Below are positions 32,090 through 40,473 of a stretch of 49,659 nucleotides of DNA, piece by piece. Below the pieces are notes generated by a model that was given only the letters and a program-made list of their open reading frames with translations, made no database searches and was not told the DNA's origin. This stretch comes from Pseudomonas nabeulensis (GTDB taxonomy: Bacteria; Pseudomonadota; Gammaproteobacteria; Pseudomonadales; Pseudomonadaceae): the NCBI RefSeq assembly GCF_004682045.1, contig NZ_QUZT01000052.1, forward strand, positions 1-49,659, written 5' to 3'. Numbering within the stretch: the first letter of the stretch is position 1; every line of letters starts with the position of its first letter. The position numbers were made by a program, and so were the translations under genes.

Positions 32090-33283
32090 ATGAACCTCCG
32101 CATTATTTTGATCCTGGGCGCCTTGAGCGCCTTTGCGCCGTTGGCGATCGACTTTTACCTGCCGGGTTTTCCGGCGATGGCCGCCGCGTTTGCCACCGAC
32201 GAAAAACACATCCAGCGCACGTTGGCGGTGTACTTCGCGGGCCTGGCTATCGGCCAGTTGATCTACGGCCCGCTGGCCGACCGTTTTGGTCGACGCGTGC
32301 CGCTGCTCAGCGGCGTTACCTTGTTTACCTTGGCGTCGTTTGCCTGCGCCTATGCGCCGTCCCTGGAATGGCTGACCGGCGCGCGCTTCGTGCAGGCCCT
32401 GGGCGGCTGTGCGGGCATGGTGATTTCCCGCGCGGTGGTCAGTGACAAATGTGATGCCGTGGGTTCGGCCAAGGTGTTTTCCCAGTTGATGCTGGTGACC
32501 GGCCTGGCGCCGATCCTGGCACCGCTGGCGGGCGGGGTGATGGTTGGACTATGGGGCTGGCAGTCGATCTTCCTGGCGCTGACAGTGTTCAGCGTGATGG
32601 CCGCCATCGCTGTGGCGGTCGGATTGCCGGAAACTTTCCCGGCCCATCAGCCGCGTCAGCCGCTGTCCGGTTCGCTGCGCCGCTACGGGGCGCTGTTGTC
32701 GGACCGGGTGTACCTCGGTTACGCCCTCACCGGCGGTATTTCGATTGCCGGGATGTTTGCCTATATCGCCGGTTCCCCCTTCGTGTTTATCCAGCTCTAC
32801 GGCGTGCCTGCCGAGCATTACGGTTGGCTGTTTGGCTCCAACGCCGCGGGCTTTATTTTGGTGGCACAGGTCAATGCGCGTTTGCTCTCCAAGCGTGGCC
32901 CGGCGTTTTTGCTGTCACGCAGCGTGTGGGTCTACCTGGCGGCGGCGCTGACATTGCTCGGCATCGCCGCATTGCGCACCGAGGCGTTGTGGCCGTTGCT
33001 GGTACCGCTGTTTATCTGCATCGCCAGCCTGGGTTGCATCCTGCCCAACACCTCGGCATGTGCCATGAGCGGGCAGGGCGCACGGGCCGGGAGCGCTTCG
33101 GCGCTGCTTGGCTGCATTCAGTTCGGCGTGGCAGCGGGAGCGGCGTCGCTGGTGGGTGTATTGCACGACGGCACCGCGATGCCGATGGCGATGGTCATCA
33201 GCCTGTGCGGTGTGTTGGCGGTGACGATTGCGGTGTCGACCCAGCGCCTGCAACGGGCAAGGGCCGCGCAGGCGCAGGTCTAG
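32090..33283 (+). CDS. Bcr/CflA family multidrug efflux MFS transporter
   Basis: A 397-residue inner-membrane drug/H+ antiporter with about twelve hydrophobic helices. FAPLAIDFYLPGFPAMAAAF at the N-terminus is typical of the Bcr/CflA (DHA1) group, and motif A reads GPLADRFGRRVP. The ARFVQALGGCAGMVISRAVV region is motif B-like with the conserved Arg. The start codon sits directly after an 11-bp inverted repeat, and no clear Shine-Dalgarno is visible. The stop is 8 bp from that of a small convergent gene. Substrate (for example bicyclomycin-like or sulfonamide drugs) is not predictable. Confidence 0.9.
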   Translation: MNLRIILILGALSAFAPLAIDFYLPGFPAMAAAFATDEKHIQRTLAVYFAGLAIGQLIYGPLADRFGRRVPLLSGVTLFTLASFACAYAPSLEWLTGARFVQALGGCAGMVISRAVVSDKCDAVGSAKVFSQLMLVTGLAPILAPLAGGVMVGLWGWQSIFLALTVFSVMAAIAVAVGLPETFPAHQPRQPLSGSLRRYGALLSDRVYLGYALTGGISIAGMFAYIAGSPFVFIQLYGVPAEHYGWLFGSNAAGFILVAQVNARLLSKRGPAFLLSRSVWVYLAAALTLLGIAALRTEALWPLLVPLFICIASLGCILPNTSACAMSGQGARAGSASALLGCIQFGVAAGAASLVGVLHDGTAMPMAMVISLCGVLAVTIAVSTQRLQRARAAQAQV

Positions 33284-33291
33284 GACACAGA

Positions 33292-33320
33292 TCAGCCAGC
33301 GGCAGAACGTTGCTGGCTGA
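33292..33320. terminator. Hairpin between the convergent efflux and small-protein genes
   Basis: TCAGCCAGC and GCTGGCTGA are perfect 9-bp arms over an 11-nt loop, lying at the 3' end of the small gene just after the efflux stop. No T run follows, so termination is plausible only by position. Confidence 0.45.
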
Positions 33321-33474
33321 GAGGGAAGCGGTGGGGCGCCTGGATGCGGGCTTGCAGGGTGTCGGCAAAGGCGCGGGCCTCGGCCTCGGTGCGGAAGGTG
33401 AACGCGTCGCCGTCGAGACGAACCTGCCATTTGTTGCCCGGGGATTTTGCTAACGCTTTTATCAGGATCTTCAT
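33292..33474 (-). CDS. Small hypothetical protein
   Basis: A 60-residue basic protein starting MKILIKALAKSPGNKWQVRL. The AAGGAGGTCAGCA ribosome site before ATG 33474 is very strong, which supports a real gene and this start over a Met 33 bp upstream. The sequence AFTFRTEAEARAFADTLQAR suggests a small alpha/beta domain, reminiscent of DUF2188-like proteins, but no family is certain. The C-terminal codons include a 9-bp inverted repeat. Confidence 0.7.
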   Translation of the reverse strand: MKILIKALAKSPGNKWQVRLDGDAFTFRTEAEARAFADTLQARIQAPHRFPLSQQRSAAG

Positions 33475-33570
33475 TGCTGACCTCCTTACGTAAAAGAAAC
33501 GCGGCAAAGGCGGCCAATATAAACCCGAATACGTTCACAAATATGACGAAGATCAACTCTCGGACTAGCG

Positions 33571-33606
33571 GTGTCGTCCATTACCCACATGAATAATGGA
33601 CGACAC
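33571..33606. repeat. Perfect 13-bp inverted repeat downstream of the oxidoreductase gene
   Basis: GTGTCGTCCATTA (33571-33583) and TAATGGACGACAC (33594-33606) surround a 10-nt loop. A second small stem, CTGACA-N7-TGTCAG (33606-33624), adjoins it and includes the stop codon of the oxidoreductase. No T run follows, so it may be a factor-dependent terminator, an mRNA 3' stabiliser or a protein-binding site. Confidence 0.7.
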
Positions 33607-33620
33607 TGACAGCGGTTTTG

Positions 33621-34634
33621 TCAGAACCCTTCCAGCACGATCTTGCCCTTGGCCTTGCCGCTTTCCAGCAGTGCGTGGGCACGGCGCACGTTCGCGGCAT
33701 TGATCACACCGAAGTGCTCGCCCACGGTGGTTTTCAAGGTGCCGGCGTCGATCAGCTCGGCCACGCGGTTGAGCAGGTTGTGCTGTTCGATCATGTCCGG
33801 GGTCTCGAACATCGAGCGGGTGTACATGAATTCCCAATGCAGCGACAGGCTCTTGCGCTTGAGCTTGCTCACGTCCAGCGCCTTGGGGTCGTCGATCAGC
33901 GCCAGCTTGCCTTGGGGTTGCAGGGCTTCCACCAGTTGGTCCAGGTGAAGGTCGGTCTGGGTCAGGCTGGCAACGTGAGTGACCTGCGCCTGCCCGGCGG
34001 CTTTCAGCGCTTCGCTCAGCGGTTGGCTGTGGTCGATCACCAGGTCGGCGCCCAGTGCCTTGGTCCATGCCTGGGTTTCCGGGCGCGAGGCGGTGCCGAT
34101 TACTTTCAACGCGGTGAGTTGGCTGGCCAACTGGGTCAGGATTGAACCCACGCCCCCGGCGGCGCCGACGATCAGTAGGCTTTGACCTTCATCCTGTTTG
34201 CCTTCACGCACTTGCAGGCGTTCAAACAACAGTTCCCAGGCGGTGATAGCCGTCAGCGGCAATGCTGCCGCGTCGGCAAAACCGAGGCTTTTTGGCATGT
34301 GGCCGACGATACGTTCGTCCACCGTGTGCAGTTCGCTGTTGCCGCCCGGACGTACCAGGGAACCGGCGTAGAACACCTTGTCGCCGGCCTTGAACAAGGT
34401 CACTTCGCTGCCGACGGCTTTGACCACCCCGGCCACGTCCCAGCCCAGCACCTTGGCGGCGCCGTTTTCCGGGGCGACGTTCTGGCGCACCTTGGTGTCC
34501 ACCGGGTTGACCGAGATGGCTTTGACTTCCACCAGCAGGTCGCGTGGGCCGGCAACCGGTTCCGGCAATTCGATGTCTTGCAGGGCGTCGGGATTGCTGA
34601 TGGGCAGGGATGCGTAGTAGGCAATGGCTTTCAT
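33621..34634 (-). CDS. Zinc-independent quinone oxidoreductase-like MDR protein
   Basis: A 337-residue medium-chain dehydrogenase/reductase. VKAISVNPVDTKVRQ and GWDVAGVVKAVGSEVTLFK are the GroES-like N-terminal domain; LLIVGAAGGVGSILTQLASQ is the NADPH-binding loop. The catalytic-zinc ligands of alcohol dehydrogenases are absent, as in quinone oxidoreductases and YhdH/ZADH-like reductases. It is divergent from a LysR gene, the usual layout for an inducible reductase. The substrate is probably a quinone or an enal, inferred from family. Confidence 0.88.
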   Translation of the reverse strand: MKAIAYYASLPISNPDALQDIELPEPVAGPRDLLVEVKAISVNPVDTKVRQNVAPENGAAKVLGWDVAGVVKAVGSEVTLFKAGDKVFYAGSLVRPGGNSELHTVDERIVGHMPKSLGFADAAALPLTAITAWELLFERLQVREGKQDEGQSLLIVGAAGGVGSILTQLASQLTALKVIGTASRPETQAWTKALGADLVIDHSQPLSEALKAAGQAQVTHVASLTQTDLHLDQLVEALQPQGKLALIDDPKALDVSKLKRKSLSLHWEFMYTRSMFETPDMIEQHNLLNRVAELIDAGTLKTTVGEHFGVINAANVRRAHALLESGKAKGKIVLEGF

Positions 34635-34700
34635 GAGGGCTCCAGATCAAAACGGGTTGGGCAGATCATTGGCTATTTCCTACGAGGATAAAAGCGGCTA

Positions 34701-34716
34701 AAACAGCAGGCTGTTT
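34701..34716. promoter_or_regulatory. Palindrome in the oxidoreductase / LysR divergent gap
   Basis: AAACAGC-AG-GCTGTTT is a perfect 7-bp inverted repeat located 31 bp from the LysR start and 67 bp from the oxidoreductase start. It is the clearest candidate operator in this gap, although its spacing is not the usual T-N11-A of LysR sites. Confidence 0.45.
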
Positions 34717-34746
34717 CAATAATTTTTTGATAATTGGTGAAGATGC

Positions 34747-35688
34747 ATGCTGCGTTTTGACGATTTGCAGTTGTTTGTACGCGCTGCTGACCTGGGCAGT
34801 TTGTCGGCGGCGGCGCGGGTGATGGACCTGTCGCCCGCCGTGGCCAGCGCCGCGCTCAAGCGCATCGAACACCAGTTGGGTGCCCGTTTGCTGGCGCGCT
34901 CCACCCGCAGTCTGCGTTTGACGGCTGAAGGCGAAGGTTTTTTGCAGTACGCCCGCGCGGCGTTGAGTTCACTGGATGAGGGGCGCCGTTTATTGGCCAG
35001 CGGCCAGGACCATGTCAGCGGCGTGCTGCAACTGTCGGCCCCTTCGGATTTTGGTCGCAACCACCTGTTGCCGTGGTTGGACGAGTTCCAGCGCGACCAT
35101 CCGCAACTCTCCGTGCGGCTCTTGCTGGGCGATCGGATCGCTGACCTGTTTCGCCAGCCGGTGGATATCGCCCTGCGCTACGGCGAGCCCGAGGATTCCA
35201 GTTTGATCGCACTGCCCGTCGCACCGGACAACGTGCGCGTACTGTGCGCCGCGCCCAGTTACCTTGCACGTCACGGAGAGCCTCGGCACCTGGAACAACT
35301 CGCTCAACACAATTGCCTGCTCTATATGCTCGGCAGCCGAGTGCATGACCACTGGACCTTTCACGACGGCAGACGGGACGTCAGTCTGACCGTCAGTGGC
35401 GACCGATTCAGCGACGATGCCGATGTGGTGCGCCGCTGGGCGGTGGCCGGGGTGGGCATTGCCTATAAATCCTGGCTGGATGTCAGCAGCGATGTGCTGG
35501 CCGGCCGCTTGCGCGTGGTCCTGCCGGAACTGCGTGGCGAGCGTACGCCGCTCAATCTGCTGTGTGCCCACCGTGCCCAGTTGAGCAAACCCATCAACCT
35601 GTTGCGGGAAATGCTCGTGTCCCGCTGTACGACATTGACCGCGCAGTGGCCGGAGCGACTGCGCGCTGGCCATTTGCCTTTTGCATAA
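34747..35688 (+). CDS. LysR family transcriptional regulator
   Basis: A 313-residue LysR-type regulator of the AaeR/DmlR-like group: LRFDDLQLFVRAADLGSLSA and SPAVASAALKRIEHQLGARL form the winged helix, and LQLSAPSDFGRNHLLPWLDE opens the effector domain. It is divergent from a quinone oxidoreductase-like gene and probably controls it in response to an electrophile or quinone. The start at ATG 34747 is in frame with the canonical N-terminus; an overlapping ATG at 34743 is out of frame. The C-terminus extends slightly beyond the family average. Confidence 0.88.
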   Translation: MLRFDDLQLFVRAADLGSLSAAARVMDLSPAVASAALKRIEHQLGARLLARSTRSLRLTAEGEGFLQYARAALSSLDEGRRLLASGQDHVSGVLQLSAPSDFGRNHLLPWLDEFQRDHPQLSVRLLLGDRIADLFRQPVDIALRYGEPEDSSLIALPVAPDNVRVLCAAPSYLARHGEPRHLEQLAQHNCLLYMLGSRVHDHWTFHDGRRDVSLTVSGDRFSDDADVVRRWAVAGVGIAYKSWLDVSSDVLAGRLRVVLPELRGERTPLNLLCAHRAQLSKPINLLREMLVSRCTTLTAQWPERLRAGHLPFA

Positions 35689-35810
35689 ACGGAAGTTTCA
35701 CTCAATACCTGTCCCTATCTGCGCTGTAGGACCACGCGGAACCGGCGTTTTGCGCTCCTATACTTTGTCGCCAATCACCGCAGACAAACGATTTAACAGG
35801 GAGTGAACAG

Positions 35811-36506
35811 ATGGAAGAAGCACCTTGCATCAGTCAGATCGCCAGTTTACTTGCCGAGCCCAAACGTGCCGCCATGCTTTGGGCCTTGATGGACGGTTCT
35901 GCCAAGTCGTCCGAGGAATTGGCAAGGTTCGCCGGGTTGACGCCGGCATCCGCCAACGCTCACCTGGCGCGATTGACCGGCAGCGGCTTGCTGCGTACCG
36001 AAGGCCAGCGTAGCGAGCGGCTGTTTCGCATGGCAGCCCCGGATGTCAGCGCTGCCATCGATGCCTTGGCCAGCACAACAGTGGCCAGTGCCATACGCAG
36101 TGCGCCGGACGCTGCGCAACCGGTATTGGCGGCGCCGTCGTCATTGCGACGCGCCCGGTTGTGTCATGGTCATCTCGGGGGCGAGTTGGCGGCCGGGCTG
36201 TATCAACAAATGTTGGCGGCGGGGTGGATCGAGCGTTACGACCAACGTGTTGAGGTGACGGTCAAGGGCGCACAGCACTTGGCGGGCCTGGGGATTTTCA
36301 TCCAAGCGCTGGCAAGGCCATTGGTGTGCAATTGCTTCGACTGGAGCCAGCGGCATCCACACCTCGGCGGTGCGCTGGGTGCGGGGTTGCTGCAACTGTT
36401 TTTACAGTCGAACTGGATCTCCGTGATTCATGGCTCGCGAGCGCTGGAAATCAACGATGTCGGTGAGTTGGAAATCGCTCGATTGGCCACGCCCGAGCAA
36501 GCTTAG
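35811..36506 (+). CDS. ArsR family helix-turn-helix regulator
   Basis: A 231-residue regulator. Residues 5-85 are an ArsR-type winged helix (ISQIASLLAEPKRAAMLWAL, AGLTPASANAHLARLTGSGL). The C-terminal half is longer than in metal-sensing ArsR proteins and has a conserved-looking CNCFDWSQRHPHLGGALG block with closely spaced Cys and His, which could bind a metal or small ligand. A GGGAGTG ribosome site precedes the start. It lies 105 bp upstream of the AAHS-type transporter on the same strand and may regulate it. The inducer is unknown. Confidence 0.85.
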   Translation: MEEAPCISQIASLLAEPKRAAMLWALMDGSAKSSEELARFAGLTPASANAHLARLTGSGLLRTEGQRSERLFRMAAPDVSAAIDALASTTVASAIRSAPDAAQPVLAAPSSLRRARLCHGHLGGELAAGLYQQMLAAGWIERYDQRVEVTVKGAQHLAGLGIFIQALARPLVCNCFDWSQRHPHLGGALGAGLLQLFLQSNWISVIHGSRALEINDVGELEIARLATPEQA

Positions 36507-36611
36507 CTGCCGTGGCGTCGCTCACAGTTTCGATCAGGTCGCATCCAGCAATAACGTGGGATAGCCATGCCGCACACTCGCCAAGGGGATTTTTCACACG
36601 GGGGATGCGGC

Positions 36612-37982
36612 ATGGGTATGCAAGGCTATAGCGCAGCGGAACGGCTGGAACGGTTGCCCATCAGCGGCTACCACCGAATCATTTTCATCATCATTGCCCT
36701 GGCGTTTTTCTTCGACTCCATGGACTTGGCGATGATGACCTTCCTGTTGGGCTCGATCAAAACCGAGTTCGGGTTGAGCACGGCCCAGGCCGGGTTGCTG
36801 GCCAGCTCGAGCTTTTTCGGCATGGTGGTGGGCGCGTCCTTGTCTGGGATGCTGGCCGACCGCTTCGGCCGAAAACCGGTGTTCCAGTGGAGCATCGTGT
36901 TGTGGGGCATCGCCAGTTACCTGTGCTCCACCGCGCAGACGGTGGAAACGCTGACGCTGTTCCGCATCCTGTTGGGAATCGGCATGGGCATGGAGTTTCC
37001 GATTGCCCAGTCGATGCTGTCCGAGTTGATTCCGGCCAAGGGCCGTGGGCGGTACATCGCCCTGATGGACGGCTTCTGGCCGTTGGGTTTTGTGGCGGCG
37101 GGGGCGCTGTCGTATTTCTTGCTGCCGGTGATTGGCTGGCGTGACATCTTCCTGGTGTTGGCGGTGCCGGCGGTGTTTGTGCTGGCAATACGGTTCTTTA
37201 TCCCGGAGTCACCGCGCTGGTTGGAACAGGCCGGGCGGCATGACGCGGCGGACAAGGTCTTGCAGGGCATTGAGCAGAAAGTCCGTGACTCCATCGGCCG
37301 TAACGACCTGCCGGAACCGATCCGTTTGCCACGGGTGGAGAGCACGCCGGGCAATTTCTTCTCGGCATTTCAGCAGCTGTGGTCGGCGCAATACCGCCAG
37401 CGCACGCTGATGATCTGGAGCGTGTGGTTCTTTGCTTTGCTGGGCTTTTACGGGCTGACCTCGTGGTTGAGCGCGCTGTTGCAGCAATCGGGTTTCGCTG
37501 TGACGCAGTCGGTGTACTACACGGTGATCATTTCCCTGGGCGGGATTCCCGGCTTCCTGATGGCGGCTTGGCTGGTCGAGCGTTGGGGGCGTAAACCGGT
37601 GTGCGTCGTGACGCTGCTGGGCGGCGGGGTGATGGCGTTTCTGTATGGGCAGAGCGCGGTGTTTGGCGGCAACGTGGGCTTGTTGATCACGTCGGGCCTG
37701 TTGATGCAGTTCTTTTTGTTTGGCATGTGGGCGGTGTTGTACACCTATACGCCAGAGCTGTATCCCACGTCGGCACGGGCGACGGGGTCCGGGTTTGCCT
37801 CGGCGATTGGCCGGGTCGGCTCGTTGTTGGGGCCGTTGGTGACCGGGTTGGTGTTTCCGATTACCGGGCAGGGTGGGGTGTTTGCTTTGGGCGCGCTGTG
37901 TTTTGCGGTAGCGGCGCTGGTGGTGTGGGTGTTTGGGATGGAGACGAAGGGCAAGACCTTGGAAGAACTCACCGAGGTTTAA
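36612..37982 (+). CDS. MFS transporter, AAHS/sugar-porter-like
   Basis: A 456-residue symporter with about twelve membrane helices. FFFDSMDLAMMTFLLGSIKT is the D-rich first helix of aromatic acid:H+ symporters; motif A reads GMLADRFGRKPVFQW, and GIGMGMEFPIAQSMLSEL and IPESPRWLEQAGR are also typical. ATG 36612 with GGGGGA upstream gives the usual family start (MGMQGYSAAERLERLP); ATG 36567 would add 15 residues. The substrate could be an aromatic or other organic acid. Its partner regulator may be the upstream ArsR protein. Confidence 0.85.
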   Translation: MGMQGYSAAERLERLPISGYHRIIFIIIALAFFFDSMDLAMMTFLLGSIKTEFGLSTAQAGLLASSSFFGMVVGASLSGMLADRFGRKPVFQWSIVLWGIASYLCSTAQTVETLTLFRILLGIGMGMEFPIAQSMLSELIPAKGRGRYIALMDGFWPLGFVAAGALSYFLLPVIGWRDIFLVLAVPAVFVLAIRFFIPESPRWLEQAGRHDAADKVLQGIEQKVRDSIGRNDLPEPIRLPRVESTPGNFFSAFQQLWSAQYRQRTLMIWSVWFFALLGFYGLTSWLSALLQQSGFAVTQSVYYTVIISLGGIPGFLMAAWLVERWGRKPVCVVTLLGGGVMAFLYGQSAVFGGNVGLLITSGLLMQFFLFGMWAVLYTYTPELYPTSARATGSGFASAIGRVGSLLGPLVTGLVFPITGQGGVFALGALCFAVAALVVWVFGMETKGKTLEELTEV

Positions 37983-37997
37983 CAGACAGCCTGGAGT

Positions 37998-38094
37998 AAA
38001 TGTGGGAGGGGGCTTGCTCCCGATGGCAGTGGATCAGTCAATAGATCTGTGACTGATATACCGCTATCGGGAGCAAGCCCCCTCCCACATTTTG
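37998..38094. repeat. REP doublet (REPIN-like), GGGGGCTTGCTCCC type
   Basis: Arms of the GTGGGAGGGGGCTTGC family around about 40 bp. Both arms carry GCTCCC / GGGAGC instead of the all-C form, so this copy has compensatory changes that keep the pairing. Confidence 0.9.
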
Positions 38095-38110
38095 AACCGG
38101 GTTTAGCCAG

Positions 38111-39064
38111 TTACGGCTTTACCAACCGCGCATCCAGGCTGTTCTGCGCCAGGCGTTTGGCCTGGTCCTGGGTCATGCCCAGTGCGGTGTGCAGCGCGTG
38201 GAAGTTCTCGGTGACATAACCGCCGAAGTACGCCGGGTCGTCCGAGTTCACCGTGACTTTCACACCACGCTCAAGCATATCGAGGATGTTGTGCTGGGCC
38301 ATGTCGTCGAACACACACAGCTTGGTGTTGGACAATGGGCACACCGTCAGCGGGATCTGCTCATCAATGATGCGCTGCATCAAGCGCTCGTCTTCGATAG
38401 CACGCACGCCATGGTCAATCCGCTGGATTTTCAGCAGGTCGATGGCTTCCCAGATGTATTCGGGCGGGCCTTCTTCACCGGCGTGGGCCACGGTCAGGAA
38501 GCCTTCGTGACGGGCGCGGTCGAACACACGTTGGAACTTGCTCGGCGGGTGACCCATTTCCGAACTGTCCAGGCCCACGGCCACGAACGCGTCACGGAAC
38601 GGCAGCGCCTGGTCCAGGGTTTTTTCGGCCTCGGCTTCGCTCAAGTGGCGCAGGAAGCTGAGGATCAAACCGCTGGTGATACCCAGTTTCTGCTCGCCAT
38701 CCTTGAGTGCTGCGGCGATGCCGTTGAGCACCACTTCGAACGGCACGCCACGGTCGGTGTGGGTCTGCGGGTCGAAGAAGGGTTCGGTGTGGATCACGTT
38801 CTGTTCTTTGCAGCGCAGCAGGTAGGCCCAGGTCAGGTCGTAGAAGTCCTGGGACGTGCGCAGCACATCGGCGCCCTTGTAGTACAGGTCGAGAAACTCT
38901 TGCAGGTTGTTGAAGGCATAAGCCTTGCGCAGGGTTTCGACGTCGTTCCACGGCAGCGCAATCTTGTTGCGCTCGGCCAGGGCAAACAGCAGCTCAGGCT
39001 CCAGCGAACCCTCCAGGTGCAGGTGCAGTTCAGCCTTGGGCAGGGCGTTGAGCCAATCGTACAT
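38111..39064 (-). CDS. Adenine deaminase (adenosine deaminase-like)
   Basis: Probably deaminates adenine to hypoxanthine. The 317-residue amidohydrolase has the metal ligands His14 and His16 in AELHLHLEGS, a further His in FLTVAHAGEEGPP, and Asp in VTVNSDDPAYFGG. The GLDSSEMGHPPSKF segment is the variant that marks the adenine deaminase branch rather than adenosine deaminase; the P. aeruginosa relative PA0148 was shown to prefer adenine. Length fits. It is divergent from the chaA-like gene and part of a loose purine cluster. Confidence 0.85.
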   Translation of the reverse strand: MYDWLNALPKAELHLHLEGSLEPELLFALAERNKIALPWNDVETLRKAYAFNNLQEFLDLYYKGADVLRTSQDFYDLTWAYLLRCKEQNVIHTEPFFDPQTHTDRGVPFEVVLNGIAAALKDGEQKLGITSGLILSFLRHLSEAEAEKTLDQALPFRDAFVAVGLDSSEMGHPPSKFQRVFDRARHEGFLTVAHAGEEGPPEYIWEAIDLLKIQRIDHGVRAIEDERLMQRIIDEQIPLTVCPLSNTKLCVFDDMAQHNILDMLERGVKVTVNSDDPAYFGGYVTENFHALHTALGMTQDQAKRLAQNSLDARLVKP

Positions 39065-39257
39065 TTTTAAAATCTCATCAGGTGCAATGGCGGCATTCTA
39101 CAGGCCATGGCTGAAATAATTGGCAAAACCTGACCAGCAGGATCGTTTTGCTTTTATTCATGCAAGGGCCGCGTGAACTAAGGTGTAACGAAACGTTAGC
39201 AACGTGCCGTAGTCTGTACCCCATCAATGACTGATTAGCTGTTTGATAAGGCCCGGA

Positions 39258-40349
39258 ATGCTCACATCCCTCAAGCAAGAAAAATTCATGCTGCTGGCGC
39301 TGATTGCCGCCATCGCCGCGTACCCGTTGGAGCACTGGATGCTCAACAGCGGGCAGGGCGTGGCGCTGCTCGGTGGCGTAGTGCTGATCGTGTTTATCGT
39401 GGTGGCGTCGATGCGCGTGGCCCATCACGCCGAGCAATTGGCGGAAAAGGTCGGAGATCCTTACGGCACCATGATCCTCACGCTGGCCGCCGTGCTGGTG
39501 GAAGTGGTGATCCTGGCGATCATGATGAGTAACGAGCCGTCGCCTACGTTGGTGCGCGACACGATTTATTCGGCGGTGATGCTCGATATCAACGGCATCC
39601 TCGGCCTGGCTGCGTTGATGGGTGGCATTAAACACGGCGAACAGTCCTACAACGACGATTCGGCGCGCAGCTATAGCGTGATGATCCTCACCGCCATGGG
39701 CGTGTCGATGGTGGTGCCGGAATTTATCCCCGAGGCCGACTGGAAAATTTATTCGGCCTTCACCATTGGCGCGATGGTGGTGTTGTACACCTTGTTCCTG
39801 CGCATGCAGGTCGGGCCTCACAGCTATTTCTTCAGCTACAGCTACCCGGAGAAGCGCCGCAAGAAACAGCCGGAAGAAGAGCCGGCGCCGCCGGTGAACC
39901 TGGCGTTCTCCATCGGCACGTTGGTGTTTGGCGTGATTGTGATTGGCGCATTGGCCGAGGTGATGTCCAAGACCTTGGACCTGGGCCTTGAAGGCACGGG
40001 CGCACCGCCGGTGATCACTGCGGTGGTGGTCGCAGCCATTTCGGCAGCGCCCGAGATTCTGACCGCATTGCGTGCTGCGTTGGCTAACCGTATGCAATCG
40101 GTGGTGAATATTGCATTGGGCGCATCGTTGTCGACGGTGATCCTGACGGTGCCGGTGATGGAGGCCATGGCACTTTACACAGGCCAGCCGTTCCAGATGG
40201 CGATGACGCCGGTGCAGACGGTGATGGTGTTTATTACGCTGATTGTGAGTGCGATCAACCTGAATGATGGTGAGACCAATGCCATTGAAGGGATGACGCA
40301 TTTTGTGTTGTTTGCGACGTTCATTATGTTGTCACTACTCGGTCTATAA
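39258..40349 (+). CDS. ChaA-like calcium/sodium:proton antiporter
   Basis: A 363-residue cation/proton exchanger with about eleven helices. The repeated acidic motifs of the CaCA superfamily are visible: MILTLAAVLVEVVILAIMMS in the first half and VVAAISAAPEILTALRAALA in the second. The central loop SYPEKRRKKQPEEEPAPP is charged and cytoplasmic. The true start is ATG 39258, preceded by AAGG; a TTG 15 bp upstream is in frame but less likely. The likely role is sodium, calcium or potassium efflux at high pH. Confidence 0.87.
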   Translation: MLTSLKQEKFMLLALIAAIAAYPLEHWMLNSGQGVALLGGVVLIVFIVVASMRVAHHAEQLAEKVGDPYGTMILTLAAVLVEVVILAIMMSNEPSPTLVRDTIYSAVMLDINGILGLAALMGGIKHGEQSYNDDSARSYSVMILTAMGVSMVVPEFIPEADWKIYSAFTIGAMVVLYTLFLRMQVGPHSYFFSYSYPEKRRKKQPEEEPAPPVNLAFSIGTLVFGVIVIGALAEVMSKTLDLGLEGTGAPPVITAVVVAAISAAPEILTALRAALANRMQSVVNIALGASLSTVILTVPVMEAMALYTGQPFQMAMTPVQTVMVFITLIVSAINLNDGETNAIEGMTHFVLFATFIMLSLLGL

Positions 40350-40362
40350 GCATCGTAGAAAC

Positions 40363-40458
40363 AAATGTGGGAGGGGGCTTGCCCCCGATAGCAGTGGATC
40401 ATCCAATGAAGCTATTGGCTGACACACCGTCATCGGGGGCAAGCCCCCTCCCACATTT
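40363..40458. repeat. REP doublet (REPIN-like), GGGGGCTTGCCCCC type
   Basis: AAATGTGGGAGGGGGCTTGC and its complement bracket about 40 bp. It lies between the chaA-like gene and the 8-oxoguanine deaminase gene. Confidence 0.92.
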
Positions 40459-40473
40459 AGAGCAGTGTCAGGC

